NCBI GenBank assembly: GCA_023392515.1 | Contig: JAEVYX010000021.1 | Span: forward strand, 1-27,691 | Source: Bacillota bacterium | GTDB lineage: Bacteria; Bacillota; Clostridia; Christensenellales; Aristaeellaceae | DNA: 27,691 nucleotides | Direction of reading: 5' to 3' | Part shown: positions 1 through 7,128 of the stretch, in pieces | Layout: each line of letters begins with the position of its first letter | Position numbering within the stretch: the stretch's first letter is position 1 | Program-made: the position numbers and the translations under genes | Notes under the pieces: generated by a model | Database searches by the model: none | What the model was told of the DNA's origin: nothing | Seen by the model: the letters and a program-made list of their open reading frames with translations, nothing else

Positions 1-150
1 GGCGTGGAAATGGTAATGCCCGGTGATAACGTGCAGATGGAAATCACCCTGATTACCCCCATCGCTATCGAGCAGGGCTTGCGCTTCGCTATTCGCGAAG
101 GCGGCCGCACCGTGGGTTCCGGCGTTGTGGCCCGCGTGATCACAGACTAA
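1..150 (+). CDS. tuf: Elongation factor Tu, C-terminal fragment
   Basis: The first 49 codons of the window read in frame 1 to a TAA stop and give the end of the EF-Tu beta-barrel domain 3. The signature is the stretch GVEMVMPGDNVQ followed by IAIEQGLRFAIREGGRT and the usual end GSGVVARVITD. EF-Tu delivers aminoacyl-tRNA to the ribosome as a GTP complex in the cytosol. The gene is partial only because the window begins inside it. It lies upstream of rpmG-secE-nusG in the same direction, an order common in Clostridia. A GC-rich hairpin and a separate promoter follow it, so the next genes can be transcribed independently. Confidence 0.96.
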   Translation, partial: GVEMVMPGDNVQMEITLITPIAIEQGLRFAIREGGRTVGSGVVARVITD

Positions 151-159
151 AATCATAAG

Positions 160-190
160 GCCCGCGGGGCGGGTTACCGCCCCCCGGGCT
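160..190 (+). terminator. GC-rich hairpin after tuf, possible terminator
   Basis: A 13-base arm (160-172) pairs with 177-189 with one C/C mismatch and a 4-base loop. It starts ten bases after the tuf stop. The downstream tract is not a clean run of T, so it may be a weak terminator or an mRNA 3' stabiliser. Confidence 0.5.
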
Positions 191-206
191 ATGCGCCTAT
201 TCTTGA

Positions 207-235
207 TTGACATGGATTGTCAAGTATGATACAGT
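207..235 (+). promoter_or_regulatory. Promoter for rpmG-secE-nusG, with inverted repeat at the -35
   Basis: A perfect TTGACA (207-212) lies 17 bases before TACAGT (230-235), a good housekeeping-sigma promoter. The -35 box is also the left arm of a perfect inverted repeat TTGACA-TGGAT-TGTCAA (207-223), which could be an operator or chance. The start would be near 241, about 40 bases before the rpmG start codon. Confidence 0.7.
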
Positions 236-280
236 GTATGGGCGCATTTCTTCATCCCAATCAGGCAGGAGGTGTCCCAA

Positions 281-442
281 GTGGCAAACGCCGCACGCAC
301 GAAGGTTGTGCTGGCCTGCACGGAATGCAAGCAGCGCAATTATAATTCGTTAAAAAACAAAAAGAATACCCCGGACCGGATTGAATTGAGCAAGTATTGC
401 CGCTTTTGCAAAAAGCATACTGCCCACCGGGAAACCAAGTAA
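281..442 (+). CDS. rpmG: 50S ribosomal protein L33
   Basis: A 53-residue protein with a GTG start, preceded by an AGGAGGTG ribosome-binding site. It is too short for most automated ORF cut-offs. It carries two CxxC pairs, CTEC near residues 13-16 and CRFC near 40-43, making it the zinc-binding form of L33. The tail AHRETK is typical of the family. L33 belongs to the large subunit near the E site. The position directly before secE and nusG is the conserved bacterial order and supports the call. Confidence 0.95.
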   Translation: MANAARTKVVLACTECKQRNYNSLKNKKNTPDRIELSKYCRFCKKHTAHRETK

Positions 443-469
443 CCCATCGATGCGGAGGATGAGAAGACC

Positions 470-727
470 ATGGCAGACGAAAAGACCGTCAAAAAGGGCA
501 AAGCATCTTTCTTTGAGCGTGCTGCGCACTTTTTGAAACTGTTGCCCGGCCGTATTGCCACGCCGTTCAAAAACATGTGGCACGAGCTGCGCAAAGTAAC
601 CTGGCCTACCCGCAAGGACCTGGTGAACTACACATTTATCGTGATATTGTTCATGGTGCTTATGGGCGTAGTGATCGGTCTACTGGATCTAGGCGCCTCG
701 TCGCTCGTTGGGCTTTTGATCGGATGA
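470..727 (+). CDS. secE: Preprotein translocase subunit SecE
   Basis: An 85-residue protein with a charged N-terminal half, the conserved amphipathic segment ELRKVTWPTRKDL (about residues 40-52) and one C-terminal membrane helix (about 57-80). This is the single-helix form of SecE usual in Gram-positive bacteria. SecE clamps the SecY channel for Sec-dependent export. A GGAGGATGAG site precedes the ATG. It sits between rpmG and nusG, its usual place, and is probably cotranscribed with both. Confidence 0.96.
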   Translation: MADEKTVKKGKASFFERAAHFLKLLPGRIATPFKNMWHELRKVTWPTRKDLVNYTFIVILFMVLMGVVIGLLDLGASSLVGLLIG

Positions 728-752
728 GCCCCGATCTTAGAGGAGAACCGAT

Positions 753-1286
753 ATGACCGAAAAGAAAAAAGAGCCCTGTTGGTATGTTGTACATACCTAT
801 TCGGGGTATGAGAACAAGGTCAAGGACAACCTGGAAAAGGCCGTTGAAAATAATGGCATGCAGGACCTGATCATGGAAGCACGGGTGCCTGTAGAGGATG
901 TCGTTGAAATCAAAAATGGCAAGCGTGTCAAATCCCAGCGCAAAGTATATCCCGGCTACGTACTGGTGAAGATGATCGAAACCAGTGAAAGCTGGTATTT
1001 GGTGCGCAATACTCGCGGCGTTACTGGCTTTGTGGGCCCGGACAGCAAACCTGTGCCCCTTACCGAAGCTGAAGTCGAGATGATGCTCAACTGTGAAAAG
1101 CAGTCCGTTGAGTTTGGCATTGCTATTGGCGAGGAAGTTCGCATTCTTTCCGGTCCTCTGGAGAATTTTACCGGTACTGTGCTTGACGTGGACACGATCC
1201 GCCAAAAGCTCAGCGTAAAGGTAAAAATGTTCCTTGGCCGGGAGATGCCGGTAGAGGTTGCTCTGGATCAGGTAGAAAAAGTCTGA
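753..1286 (+). CDS. nusG: Transcription termination/antitermination factor NusG
   Basis: A 177-residue protein, the normal NusG length. The N-terminal NGN domain starts with WYVVHTYSGYENKVKDNLE and includes the VYPGYVLVKM segment. A C-terminal KOW domain follows (about 125-177; GPLENFTGTVLDVD). NusG binds the RNA polymerase clamp and couples transcription to translation or Rho. The start has a good AGAGGAGA site. A 136-base gap with several hairpins separates it from rplK. Confidence 0.97.
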   Translation: MTEKKKEPCWYVVHTYSGYENKVKDNLEKAVENNGMQDLIMEARVPVEDVVEIKNGKRVKSQRKVYPGYVLVKMIETSESWYLVRNTRGVTGFVGPDSKPVPLTEAEVEMMLNCEKQSVEFGIAIGEEVRILSGPLENFTGTVLDVDTIRQKLSVKVKMFLGREMPVEVALDQVEKV

Positions 1287-1363
1287 TAGACTTTTCCGCC
1301 GGGAGGCCGGCGCTGAAGTTGCGGAGAATTCCGCGTGCTACCCGTTGCGCTTTGGCGCGATGC

Positions 1364-1397
1364 GTGGGAGGAACGTATTTGCGTTCCGCATGACCAC
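1364..1397 (+). promoter_or_regulatory. Putative ribosomal protein L1 operator hairpin before rplK
   Basis: GTGG (1364-1367) pairs with CCAC (1394-1397), and GGAACG (1370-1375) pairs with CGTTCC (1382-1387). The two helices are joined by an asymmetric internal loop, GA on the left and GCATGA on the right. It ends about ten bases before the rplK ribosome-binding site. L1 is known to repress its own mRNA by binding a motif that mimics its 23S rRNA site, made of two helices and an asymmetric loop. An almost identical hairpin lies before rplA. That L1 binds here is inference. Confidence 0.6.
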
Positions 1398-1422
1398 ATT
1401 TGTTTAGGAGGTGCCATATCCT

Positions 1423-1848
1423 ATGGCAAAGAAAGTTACGGCAATCATCAAGCTGCAGGTGAATGCAGCCAAAGCGACTCCCGCTCCGCCGATCGGCCCT
1501 GCTCTGGGTCAGCACGGCGTCAATATCCCCGGCTTTTGCAAGGAATTCAACGAGCGCACCGCCAAGCAGGCGGGGCTGGTGATCCCTGTGGTCATTACCG
1601 TTTATTCCGACCGTTCCTTCACGTTCATTACCAAAACGCCCCCCGTGCCCGTTTTGATTAAAAAGTCTTTGGGCATTGAGAGCGGCAGCGCCCGGCCGAA
1701 CAAGGACAAGGTGGCGAAGCTGACAAAAGATCAGGTTCGTGAAATTGCCACCACCAAGATGCCCGACTTGAATGCTGCCAGCGTTGAGGCAGCCATGAGC
1801 ATGGTAGCCGGAACCGCCCGCAGCATGGGCATTACCGTGGAAGAATAA
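1423..1848 (+). CDS. rplK: 50S ribosomal protein L11
   Basis: A 141-residue protein, the standard L11 length when counted from the ATG at 1423. An in-frame GTG at 1411 would add four residues, but it lies within the ribosome-binding site TTAGGAGGTG, so it is rejected. The N-terminal domain has KVTAIIKLQVNAAKATPAPP and the C-terminal RNA-binding domain ends SMGITVEE. L11 forms the stalk base that recruits GTPase factors and is needed for the RelA stringent response. It is paired with rplA as usual. A hairpin with CCCGC/GCGGG arms (1858-1883) lies in the gap to rplA. Confidence 0.97.
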   Translation: MAKKVTAIIKLQVNAAKATPAPPIGPALGQHGVNIPGFCKEFNERTAKQAGLVIPVVITVYSDRSFTFITKTPPVPVLIKKSLGIESGSARPNKDKVAKLTKDQVREIATTKMPDLNAASVEAAMSMVAGTARSMGITVEE

Positions 1849-1892
1849 AGGCGAGCCTGCTGCCCCGCATAAGCGGGTTGCAGTGGTTAACA

Positions 1893-1926
1893 ATGTGGGA
1901 GGACAAATGTGCCGCTATGACCACAT
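1893..1926 (+). promoter_or_regulatory. Second putative L1 operator hairpin, before rplA
   Basis: ATGTGG (1893-1898) pairs with CCACAT (1921-1926). The inner stem is GG and CA (1901-1905, one bulged A) with TGCC (1910-1913). The internal loop is GA on the left and GCTATGA on the right, matching the GA/GCATGA loop of the hairpin before rplK. The ribosome-binding site GGGAGGA begins just after it, so a bound protein could block translation. No other explanation for the shared sequence is apparent. Confidence 0.6.
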
Positions 1927-1941
1927 GGGAGGAAAATTGAA

Positions 1942-2631
1942 ATGAAACATGGCAAAAAGTATACCGACAGCAAAAAGCTGATTGATACTGTCAAGGCATA
2001 TGACCCAGCCGAGGCTATTGACTTGGTCTGCAAGACCAGCAAGGCAAAGTTTGACGAAACCATTGAGATTTCCGTCCGCCTGGGTGTTGACCCCCGTCAT
2101 GCAGACCAGCAGGTCCGCGGCGCGGTGGTTTTGCCCCATGGCACTGGCCGCACCATTCGGGTGTTGGTTTTTGCCAAAGGCGATAAGGCAAAGGAAGCGG
2201 AAGCTGCCGGTGCCGATTTCGTGGGTGCCGAGGATATGGTTGCCAAAATCCAGGGCGAAAACTGGTTCGGTTTTGATGTTTGCGTTGCGACTCCGGACAT
2301 GATGGGTGTTGTTGGCCGTATCGGCCGTGTGCTGGGCCCCAAAGGCTTGATGCCTAACCCCAAATCCGGAACAGTTACCATGGACGTAGCGAAAGCTATT
2401 TCTGACATTAAAGCCGGTAAAGTTGAATACCGCGTAGATAAGACCGCTATCGTGCACTGCCCGATCGGGAAGGCTTCTTTCGGTAGTGAGAAGTTGGGCG
2501 AGAATCTGAGCGCGCTGATGGATGCCATCAACAAAGCAAAGCCCGCTGCTTCCAAAGGTACTTATTTGCGCTCTGTATACCTGAGCAGCACCATGGGCCC
2601 CGCTGTAAAGGTAAACGGACAAAAGTTCTAA
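1942..2631 (+). CDS. rplA: 50S ribosomal protein L1
   Basis: A 229-residue protein of normal L1 length. It begins KHGKKYTDSKKLIDTVKAYD and contains the conserved GRIGRVLGPKGLMPNPKSGT block (about residues 121-142) and the C-terminal YLRSVYLSSTMGPAVKV. L1 binds 23S rRNA at the mobile stalk and usually represses its own operon by binding the mRNA. A GGGAGGA site precedes the ATG. A strong terminator follows within 15 bases, whereas rplJ-rplL would normally come next; here those two genes lie 3.5 kb away on the other strand. Confidence 0.97.
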   Translation: MKHGKKYTDSKKLIDTVKAYDPAEAIDLVCKTSKAKFDETIEISVRLGVDPRHADQQVRGAVVLPHGTGRTIRVLVFAKGDKAKEAEAAGADFVGAEDMVAKIQGENWFGFDVCVATPDMMGVVGRIGRVLGPKGLMPNPKSGTVTMDVAKAISDIKAGKVEYRVDKTAIVHCPIGKASFGSEKLGENLSALMDAINKAKPAASKGTYLRSVYLSSTMGPAVKVNGQKF

Positions 2632-2644
2632 GAAGAGCAAGCAG

Positions 2645-2674
2645 GCCCGCCGTATATGCGGCGGGCTTTTTCTA
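2645..2674 (+). terminator. Intrinsic terminator of the rplK-rplA transcript
   Basis: GCCCGCCG (2645-2652) pairs with CGGCGGGC (2659-2666) over a 6-base loop, followed by a T-rich run. It ends the ribosomal transcript just after rplA. Confidence 0.9.
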
Positions 2675-2710
2675 TTTGGGAAAATCCGACATATTTATAG
2701 GGTCAAAGCA

Positions 2711-2739
2711 TTGAGTAAACCTAAAAAATATGATATACT
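2711..2739 (+). promoter_or_regulatory. Promoter of the DtxR-type regulator gene
   Basis: TTGAGT (2711-2716), 17 bases, TATACT (2734-2739). It lies just after the rplA terminator and 48 bases before the regulator start. No obvious metal-box palindrome was noticed around it. Confidence 0.65.
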
Positions 2740-2787
2740 GGAAAATATAGAGCAATTGTGACCTGACGAGATTAGAGGAACGTCACT

Positions 2788-3159
2788 ATGAAGATGCAAG
2801 AATCCGGAGAAAACTATCTAGAATCGATTTTGATGCTGTCGGAGCAAAAGGGAATGGTCCGCTCCATCGATATCGTGAATGCTTTAAATTATAGTAAACC
2901 CAGCATCAGCAATGCCATGCGCCGTTTGCGCGAGAATGGCTATATTAACATGGATCGAAGCGGCTGGATTAATTTGACTGAAAAAGGACGGGAGATTGCC
3001 GAGAACATGTACGAGCGGCACCGGCTTTTAACAGACTATTTGCTTGCGCTGGGTGTGAGCGAAAAAATAGCCTCAGAAGATGCCTGCCGGATTGAGCATG
3101 TCCTGAGCCAGGAGAGTTTTGCTTGTATTAGGCGGCACATGGAATCCCAAAAGAAATGA
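2788..3159 (+). CDS. DtxR/MntR-family metal-dependent transcriptional regulator
   Basis: A 123-residue protein with an N-terminal winged helix (about 1-70; KPSISNAMRRLRENGYI is the recognition region) and a metal-binding dimerisation domain, but no SH3-like third domain. This is the short MntR-like architecture. Aligned from memory with MntR, the ligand positions read Asn9 (Asp in MntR), Glu12, His in ERHRLL, Cys in ACRIEH (Glu in MntR), then Glu and His. The Cys matches the Cys of DtxR itself, so iron may be sensed rather than manganese. No transporter gene adjoins it. The start follows AGAGGAA. Confidence 0.85.
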   Translation: MKMQESGENYLESILMLSEQKGMVRSIDIVNALNYSKPSISNAMRRLRENGYINMDRSGWINLTEKGREIAENMYERHRLLTDYLLALGVSEKIASEDACRIEHVLSQESFACIRRHMESQKK

Positions 3160-3210
3160 AAATTTCTGCCTTGGGCTGGTACATGAAGCTGTGGGAGTGG
3201 AGGGAATGCC

Positions 3211-3681
3211 GTGGGCCTGGATATAGGCGTTCTGGCACTAATCCTCATTGGTGTTTTGGCGGCGGTTCTCTTGTTTTTAGACGATAGACGCACGATGAAG
3301 ATGGAAGCTGTCCGCATGGAGAAAATGCGCAACAGCAACCTGTACATGGAGCTGCATGAGATCGTAAAGCGCTGCCGGAAACGCTATGTGGAACAGGTGC
3401 ATATCCGCAGGGAATGCGTTGTGTTTACAATGATGCTTCCTGTTGGCAGACAAGTAATTTATTCCTTTGAAGGGCGGGGATACCGGCCATTGACGAAAGA
3501 ACGTCTGCACACACTTTGTCTTCTGCTGGGAGAAGACTTGCCTGTATTATGGGATAAAAACCGTTACCGCCTTCGCAAAGTAGTAAAAACCCTTCCCAAT
3601 GGGGAAAGGGCTGTAGAATATGTTTATACCATGAAAACCGTTTATAAGGATGCTTTGAACAGGGCGCCTTACTATATGTAA
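3211..3681 (+). CDS. Membrane-anchored hypothetical protein
   Basis: A 156-residue protein with a GTG start after GGAGTGGAGGG. One N-terminal membrane helix (about residues 5-23) leads to a basic segment DDRRTMKMEAVRMEKMR and a soluble domain of about 115 residues rich in Arg, Tyr and Val. I do not recognise the family. It follows the DtxR-type gene by 51 bases with no terminator between them, so the two are probably cotranscribed. It converges on recO. Confidence 0.7.
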   Translation: MGLDIGVLALILIGVLAAVLLFLDDRRTMKMEAVRMEKMRNSNLYMELHEIVKRCRKRYVEQVHIRRECVVFTMMLPVGRQVIYSFEGRGYRPLTKERLHTLCLLLGEDLPVLWDKNRYRLRKVVKTLPNGERAVEYVYTMKTVYKDALNRAPYYM

Positions 3682-3721
3682 ATGGCTATTCTACGATAAG
3701 ACGCTTCCATAGCGGCGGATG

Positions 3722-4459
3722 TCAATCGGAATCTGGATGAAGCATCGCGCCGCATTTGATGGGTCTATCCAGACGGCATTCCACATAGGCCCTTAGACCG
3801 TTAAGCGGCGCATCTTCAGAAGAAATAGATAAGGAATCCGACCCGTTATCTGCCAGCTTGCGAAGCCAATCCACTTGCCTTCCCGATAGAGGGAAGTTTT
3901 TTTGATTTACCACGAAGCAGTTTTTGCAAACCAAGCCGCCCTCTTCACAGTTCAGGTAGGCATTTTCTTCTTGTCGGAGCTGTCTTCCGCAGTGAACACA
4001 TTGATCCAAGCGGGGTTTATATCCCAATAAAGCGGCATATTGATATAGAAATGTAGCCAGCAATAATTTTTCTTGGGGTTCACCATAAGCCAATTGATTC
4101 AAGCTTCGAATAAGAAGCTTGAATAGCTCCAAATTCGGATCTCCTGGTTGAACTGCAGCTTCGCACAGATTAAGAAGATATACTCCAAGGGTAAGCTTAT
4201 TGATGTCCAAACGAAGGGGGTAGAAGCTGTCGTGCAGGGTGCATCCGGTAAGTATATGCCTGTCATGCTGGGTATAAAGCAGGTATTCGCCGGTGCAAAA
4301 CAACTCGCTTGCACTCATGAAGGGGGACTTTGGCCTGCGGCAGCCGCGGGATAATACCTCTACCCGGCCCATTTGGGGCGAGAACAGGGTGAGCATTCGG
4401 TCATTATCCCTGTAGTTGGCATATCTTAGCACGATGGCTGAAAGGGTGACTGTGGACAT
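3722..4459 (-). CDS. recO: DNA repair protein RecO
   Basis: A 245-residue protein with an N-terminal OB fold (about 1-80; VTLSAIVLRYANYRDNDRML) and a helical C-terminal domain carrying a zinc finger with CVHC (154-157) and CKNC (178-181). RecO anneals single strands and, with RecR, loads RecA onto SSB-coated DNA in recombinational repair. The start has a GGAGG site. The first 34 bases overlap the end of the upstream membrane-protein gene, so the two are likely translationally coupled. In many Firmicutes recO lies near era; here that linkage is absent. Confidence 0.93.
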   Translation of the reverse strand: MSTVTLSAIVLRYANYRDNDRMLTLFSPQMGRVEVLSRGCRRPKSPFMSASELFCTGEYLLYTQHDRHILTGCTLHDSFYPLRLDINKLTLGVYLLNLCEAAVQPGDPNLELFKLLIRSLNQLAYGEPQEKLLLATFLYQYAALLGYKPRLDQCVHCGRQLRQEENAYLNCEEGGLVCKNCFVVNQKNFPLSGRQVDWLRKLADNGSDSLSISSEDAPLNGLRAYVECRLDRPIKCGAMLHPDSD

Positions 4460-5127
4460 AAATCCTCCGATACCTCAAGAAGTATGAGATAATGCTTTGG
4501 CTGGACCAAATCAATGAGTACGGGTATCTTGCTCCCAACAGAAATTGTGGGAGGAATCTGAAAATAGCAGCCGCTTCTCAGCTTCCACACATCCATTCCC
4601 TGAGGATTATGCAGGCTGCATGTAATCACATAAGCCGGGCGGCCGTTTACACGTACGCCCGGCTTTTCTGTTATGTCTGTTATCACAGCCTCCAGACGTG
4701 AGCCGTACAGCAACAACTGATGCTTAAGAACGGATTTTCTTACTTGTAAGAAAACGAAAAGCAAGCCAGGAACCATAAAAAAGCAGCCTACTGCGCCAAA
4801 AACGACCAGCATTGTTGTCATATCCACTTCCAGATAGGCTCGGAATTGGGGCTGAAGCGCGTAATGAACCGGAACAATTTGGCCTGCCCGCATAGAGGAG
4901 GAATACACTTCCGCCTCAAACGCATAAGGGTCGCCGTCCGATGCAATAAAAGAAACCAGAGGGCGGCGTGTCTCCCCTTGATCTGTAAAGCCTATGATCT
5001 GCCCGGCAGCGCTGACGGTTCCGTTCCATTGTTCGGCTTGAATCCGGGGTATAAGCAAGCTTGCCCCCAGAAAGAGGGCTGCTATCAGCAGGAAAAGCCC
5101 ACCAATAAGCCCCTGCCAATGGCGCAT
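4426..5127 (-). CDS. Two-helix membrane protein, DUF3592-like
   Basis: A 233-residue protein with membrane helices at about 5-28 and 104-128. Between them is an extracytoplasmic beta-rich segment containing ETRRPLVSFIASDGDPYAF, and after the second helix is a similar soluble segment with a second repeat-like unit (LEAVITDITEKPGVRVNGRPAYVITCS). This layout resembles DUF3592 proteins, whose function is unknown; the assignment is from memory. It lies between degV (6-base gap) and recO (34-base overlap) in one transcription unit. Confidence 0.7.
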   Translation of the reverse strand: MRHWQGLIGGLFLLIAALFLGASLLIPRIQAEQWNGTVSAAGQIIGFTDQGETRRPLVSFIASDGDPYAFEAEVYSSSMRAGQIVPVHYALQPQFRAYLEVDMTTMLVVFGAVGCFFMVPGLLFVFLQVRKSVLKHQLLLYGSRLEAVITDITEKPGVRVNGRPAYVITCSLHNPQGMDVWKLRSGCYFQIPPTISVGSKIPVLIDLVQPKHYLILLEVSEDLCPQSPFQPSC

Positions 5128-5133
5128 AGTCTG

Positions 5134-6000
5134 TTACCGTTCCCTTCCCATAAAGAAGATAGCCATTGTTCCGGGTCCAGAATGGGAGCCGATGACCGGG
5201 CCTACATATCCGATCATCACATCGGCCACGGAAAGCTCTTCTTTTACGATGGATGCCAGCCATTCCGCCTCTTCCAGGCAATCCCCGTGGCTGATAAAGA
5301 TGGTTTGCTTTTCCGGTTCCATAGCGTATTCCTTTACCTTATCACAAAGGGTTCTCAAAGAACGCTTGCGCCCCTGAACTTTCGACATGGGAATTAATTT
5401 TCCCGCATTGTCTACGTGCAAAATGGGCTTAATTTTCATGATACCGCCGATATAGGCGCTGGTAGCAGATACCCTGCCGCCCCTGCGTAAAAACTGCAGG
5501 TCATCCACTGTAAACCAATGGCAAACTTGCAGAAGATGGTCCCTAACCCATTTTGCTGTTTCCTCCAAGGAAGCCCCGCGGTCCCGCATTTGAAGGGCAT
5601 AATGTACCAGCAGCCCTTCTCCCAAGGATGCGCACATGGAATCGATTACCACAAGCTTTCCCTGGGGAAATTCCGGAGCCAGCTGTTCCTGGGCGGCCAC
5701 CGCCGCCTGATAGGTGCCGCTGAGCGCGCTGGAAAATGCGATGCATAGCACCTCATGACCCTCTTGGAGCAAGTTGCGGAAGGTATCTTTCCAGGTATCC
5801 ACATTGATCTGGGAAGTGGTGGCTACCACACCGGAACGCAGCTTGGCGTAAAATGCAAGCGTATCCGCATCAGATCCGTCCGGTACATAGACTTGTCCGC
5901 CAATTTGGTAAGATAGGGGAAGGATGCTCAGTTCTTTTTGCTTGGCGATATAAGATGCCGGAAAATCCGTGCAGGTATCCGTTACAATCCAAAACGACAT
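5134..6000 (-). CDS. DegV family fatty-acid-binding protein
   Basis: A 288-residue protein starting at MSFWIVTDTCTDFP. The ATG at 6000 has an AAGGAGG site at the right distance, while an in-frame ATG 33 bases earlier has none. Family marks are TSQIN near 82, SSALSGTYQAA, and RRGGRVSATSAYIGG followed by KIKPIL. DegV/FakB proteins bind a fatty acid and present it to the kinase FakA for phospholipid synthesis. No fakA lies nearby. It heads a minus-strand unit with the DUF3592-like gene and recO. Confidence 0.92.
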   Translation of the reverse strand: MSFWIVTDTCTDFPASYIAKQKELSILPLSYQIGGQVYVPDGSDADTLAFYAKLRSGVVATTSQINVDTWKDTFRNLLQEGHEVLCIAFSSALSGTYQAAVAAQEQLAPEFPQGKLVVIDSMCASLGEGLLVHYALQMRDRGASLEETAKWVRDHLLQVCHWFTVDDLQFLRRGGRVSATSAYIGGIMKIKPILHVDNAGKLIPMSKVQGRKRSLRTLCDKVKEYAMEPEKQTIFISHGDCLEEAEWLASIVKEELSVADVMIGYVGPVIGSHSGPGTMAIFFMGRER

Positions 6001-6140
6001 ATTATCCTCCTTAAATAGTCGTGATTGATGCAAGATCTATCAGTGGAAAATCCCCCCATCATCATAACAGATGGGTGTCCTTCCGTCAAGAATTCGGCCT
6101 ATATCCTTAGGATTTGCAGGAGGACTTCTTCTGATCCAAT

Positions 6141-6170
6141 AAAAAAGCCCCGCTTTTGAAAAGCGGGGCT
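6141..6170 (-). terminator. Intrinsic terminator of rplJ-rplL
   Basis: On the minus strand AGCCCCGCTT pairs with AAGCGGGGCT over a short loop, followed by six T. It lies just after the rplL stop and separates it from degV. Confidence 0.92.
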
Positions 6171-6184
6171 GATTGCAGGTATGA

Positions 6185-6559
6185 TTACTTGATTTCGATA
6201 ACTGCGCCAACTTCTGCGAACTTGGCCTTGATTTTTTCGGCTTCTTCCTTGGAAGCGCCTTCCTTGATGGTCTTCGGGGCGGCTTCTACGATATCCTTGG
6301 CTTCTTTCAGGCCCAGGCCGGCGATTACTTCGCGGACGACCTTGATAACCTTAATCTTTTCGGCGCCGGCATCCTTCAGGATTACGTCGAACTCCGTCTT
6401 CTCCTCTTCTACGGGAGCGGCAGCAGCGGCGCCACCAGCGACGACAGCAACGGGAGCGGCGGCAGAAACGCCAAATTTCTCTTCCATGGCCTTTACCAAA
6501 GCGGCCAGTTCCAGCACCGTCATAGACTCGACGGCTGCGATGAATTCTTCATGCGTCAT
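6185..6559 (-). CDS. rplL: 50S ribosomal protein L7/L12
   Basis: A 124-residue acidic protein. It has the N-terminal dimerisation helix (THEEFIAAVESMTVLELAAL), an Ala/Gly/Val-rich hinge (about 34-50) and the C-terminal domain with EKTEFDVILKDAGAEKIKVIK and GLGLKEAKDIVEAAP. L7/L12 dimers form the ribosomal stalk that recruits translational GTPases. The start follows ATAGGAGGG. It lies 62 bases after rplJ and shares its promoter and leader. Confidence 0.98.
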   Translation of the reverse strand: MTHEEFIAAVESMTVLELAALVKAMEEKFGVSAAAPVAVVAGGAAAAAPVEEEKTEFDVILKDAGAEKIKVIKVVREVIAGLGLKEAKDIVEAAPKTIKEGASKEEAEKIKAKFAEVGAVIEIK

Positions 6560-6621
6560 GGATGAACCCTCCTATATTGTTTTAGTAAATATTGCCGCGT
6601 TATGCGGCTGTCTTGAAAAAA

Positions 6622-7128
6622 TCAGGCGGTTTCCCCAGCCTTTTGTTTGCGTACGGCTTCCAGAACCCGGACAAAGCTGGAGATGGAATTGGTCATGCTG
6701 CCAAGCAGTTTGGCCAGCAACACTTCACGGCTGGGCAATTCGGCCAGGGCTTTGACTGCCGCAGCATCCAATGGATCTCTGCCTAGCAAGCCGCATTCAA
6801 TTTCCAACGCAGTTGTCTTCGTCTTAGAGATGAAACCGTCGATCACTTTCGCGGGAGCAACGGCATCGGTCATACCAAAGGCGAAAGCAGAAGGACCCTT
6901 CAGCACATGGTCCAGGGCGGTAATATTCAAGCTGTCCAACGCACGGCGAACCAGTGTGTTTTTGAGCACCAAGTATTCCACACCAGCGGCACGGCACTGA
7001 TTGCGCAGTTCCGTCACCTGCTCCACCGTCAACCCGCTGTACTTAACCACCACAACGCTTTTGGCCGCTTGGAACTTTTCGGTAATGTCGGCAACTACTT
7101 GCTTTTTGATTTCAAGATTTTTGCTCAT
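6622..7128 (-). CDS. rplJ: 50S ribosomal protein L10
   Basis: A 168-residue protein starting MSKNLEIKKQVVADITEKFQ, with an AAGGAGGTGC site before the ATG at 7128. The longer in-frame reading from 7182 runs through the attenuator hairpin of the leader and is rejected. Conserved parts are VVVKYSGLTVEQVTELRNQ and VLKNTLVRRAL. L10 anchors the L7/L12 dimers to 23S rRNA and represses its own operon. In most bacteria it follows rplA on the same strand; here it is on the opposite strand 3.5 kb away with its own complete control region. Confidence 0.97.
   Translation of the reverse strand: MSKNLEIKKQVVADITEKFQAAKSVVVVKYSGLTVEQVTELRNQCRAAGVEYLVLKNTLVRRALDSLNITALDHVLKGPSAFAFGMTDAVAPAKVIDGFISKTKTTALEIECGLLGRDPLDAAAVKALAELPSREVLLAKLLGSMTNSISSFVRVLEAVRKQKAGETA

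Noticed and set aside
1411..1422. GTG start for rplK four codons earlier
   Set aside because: It overlaps the ribosome-binding site, and L11 is 141 residues from the ATG at 1423.
660..2640. Long minus-strand open frames across nusG and rplK-rplA (181, 227 and 241 codons)
   Set aside because: They lie opposite clear ribosomal and nusG genes, have no family resemblance and no consistent ribosome-binding sites.
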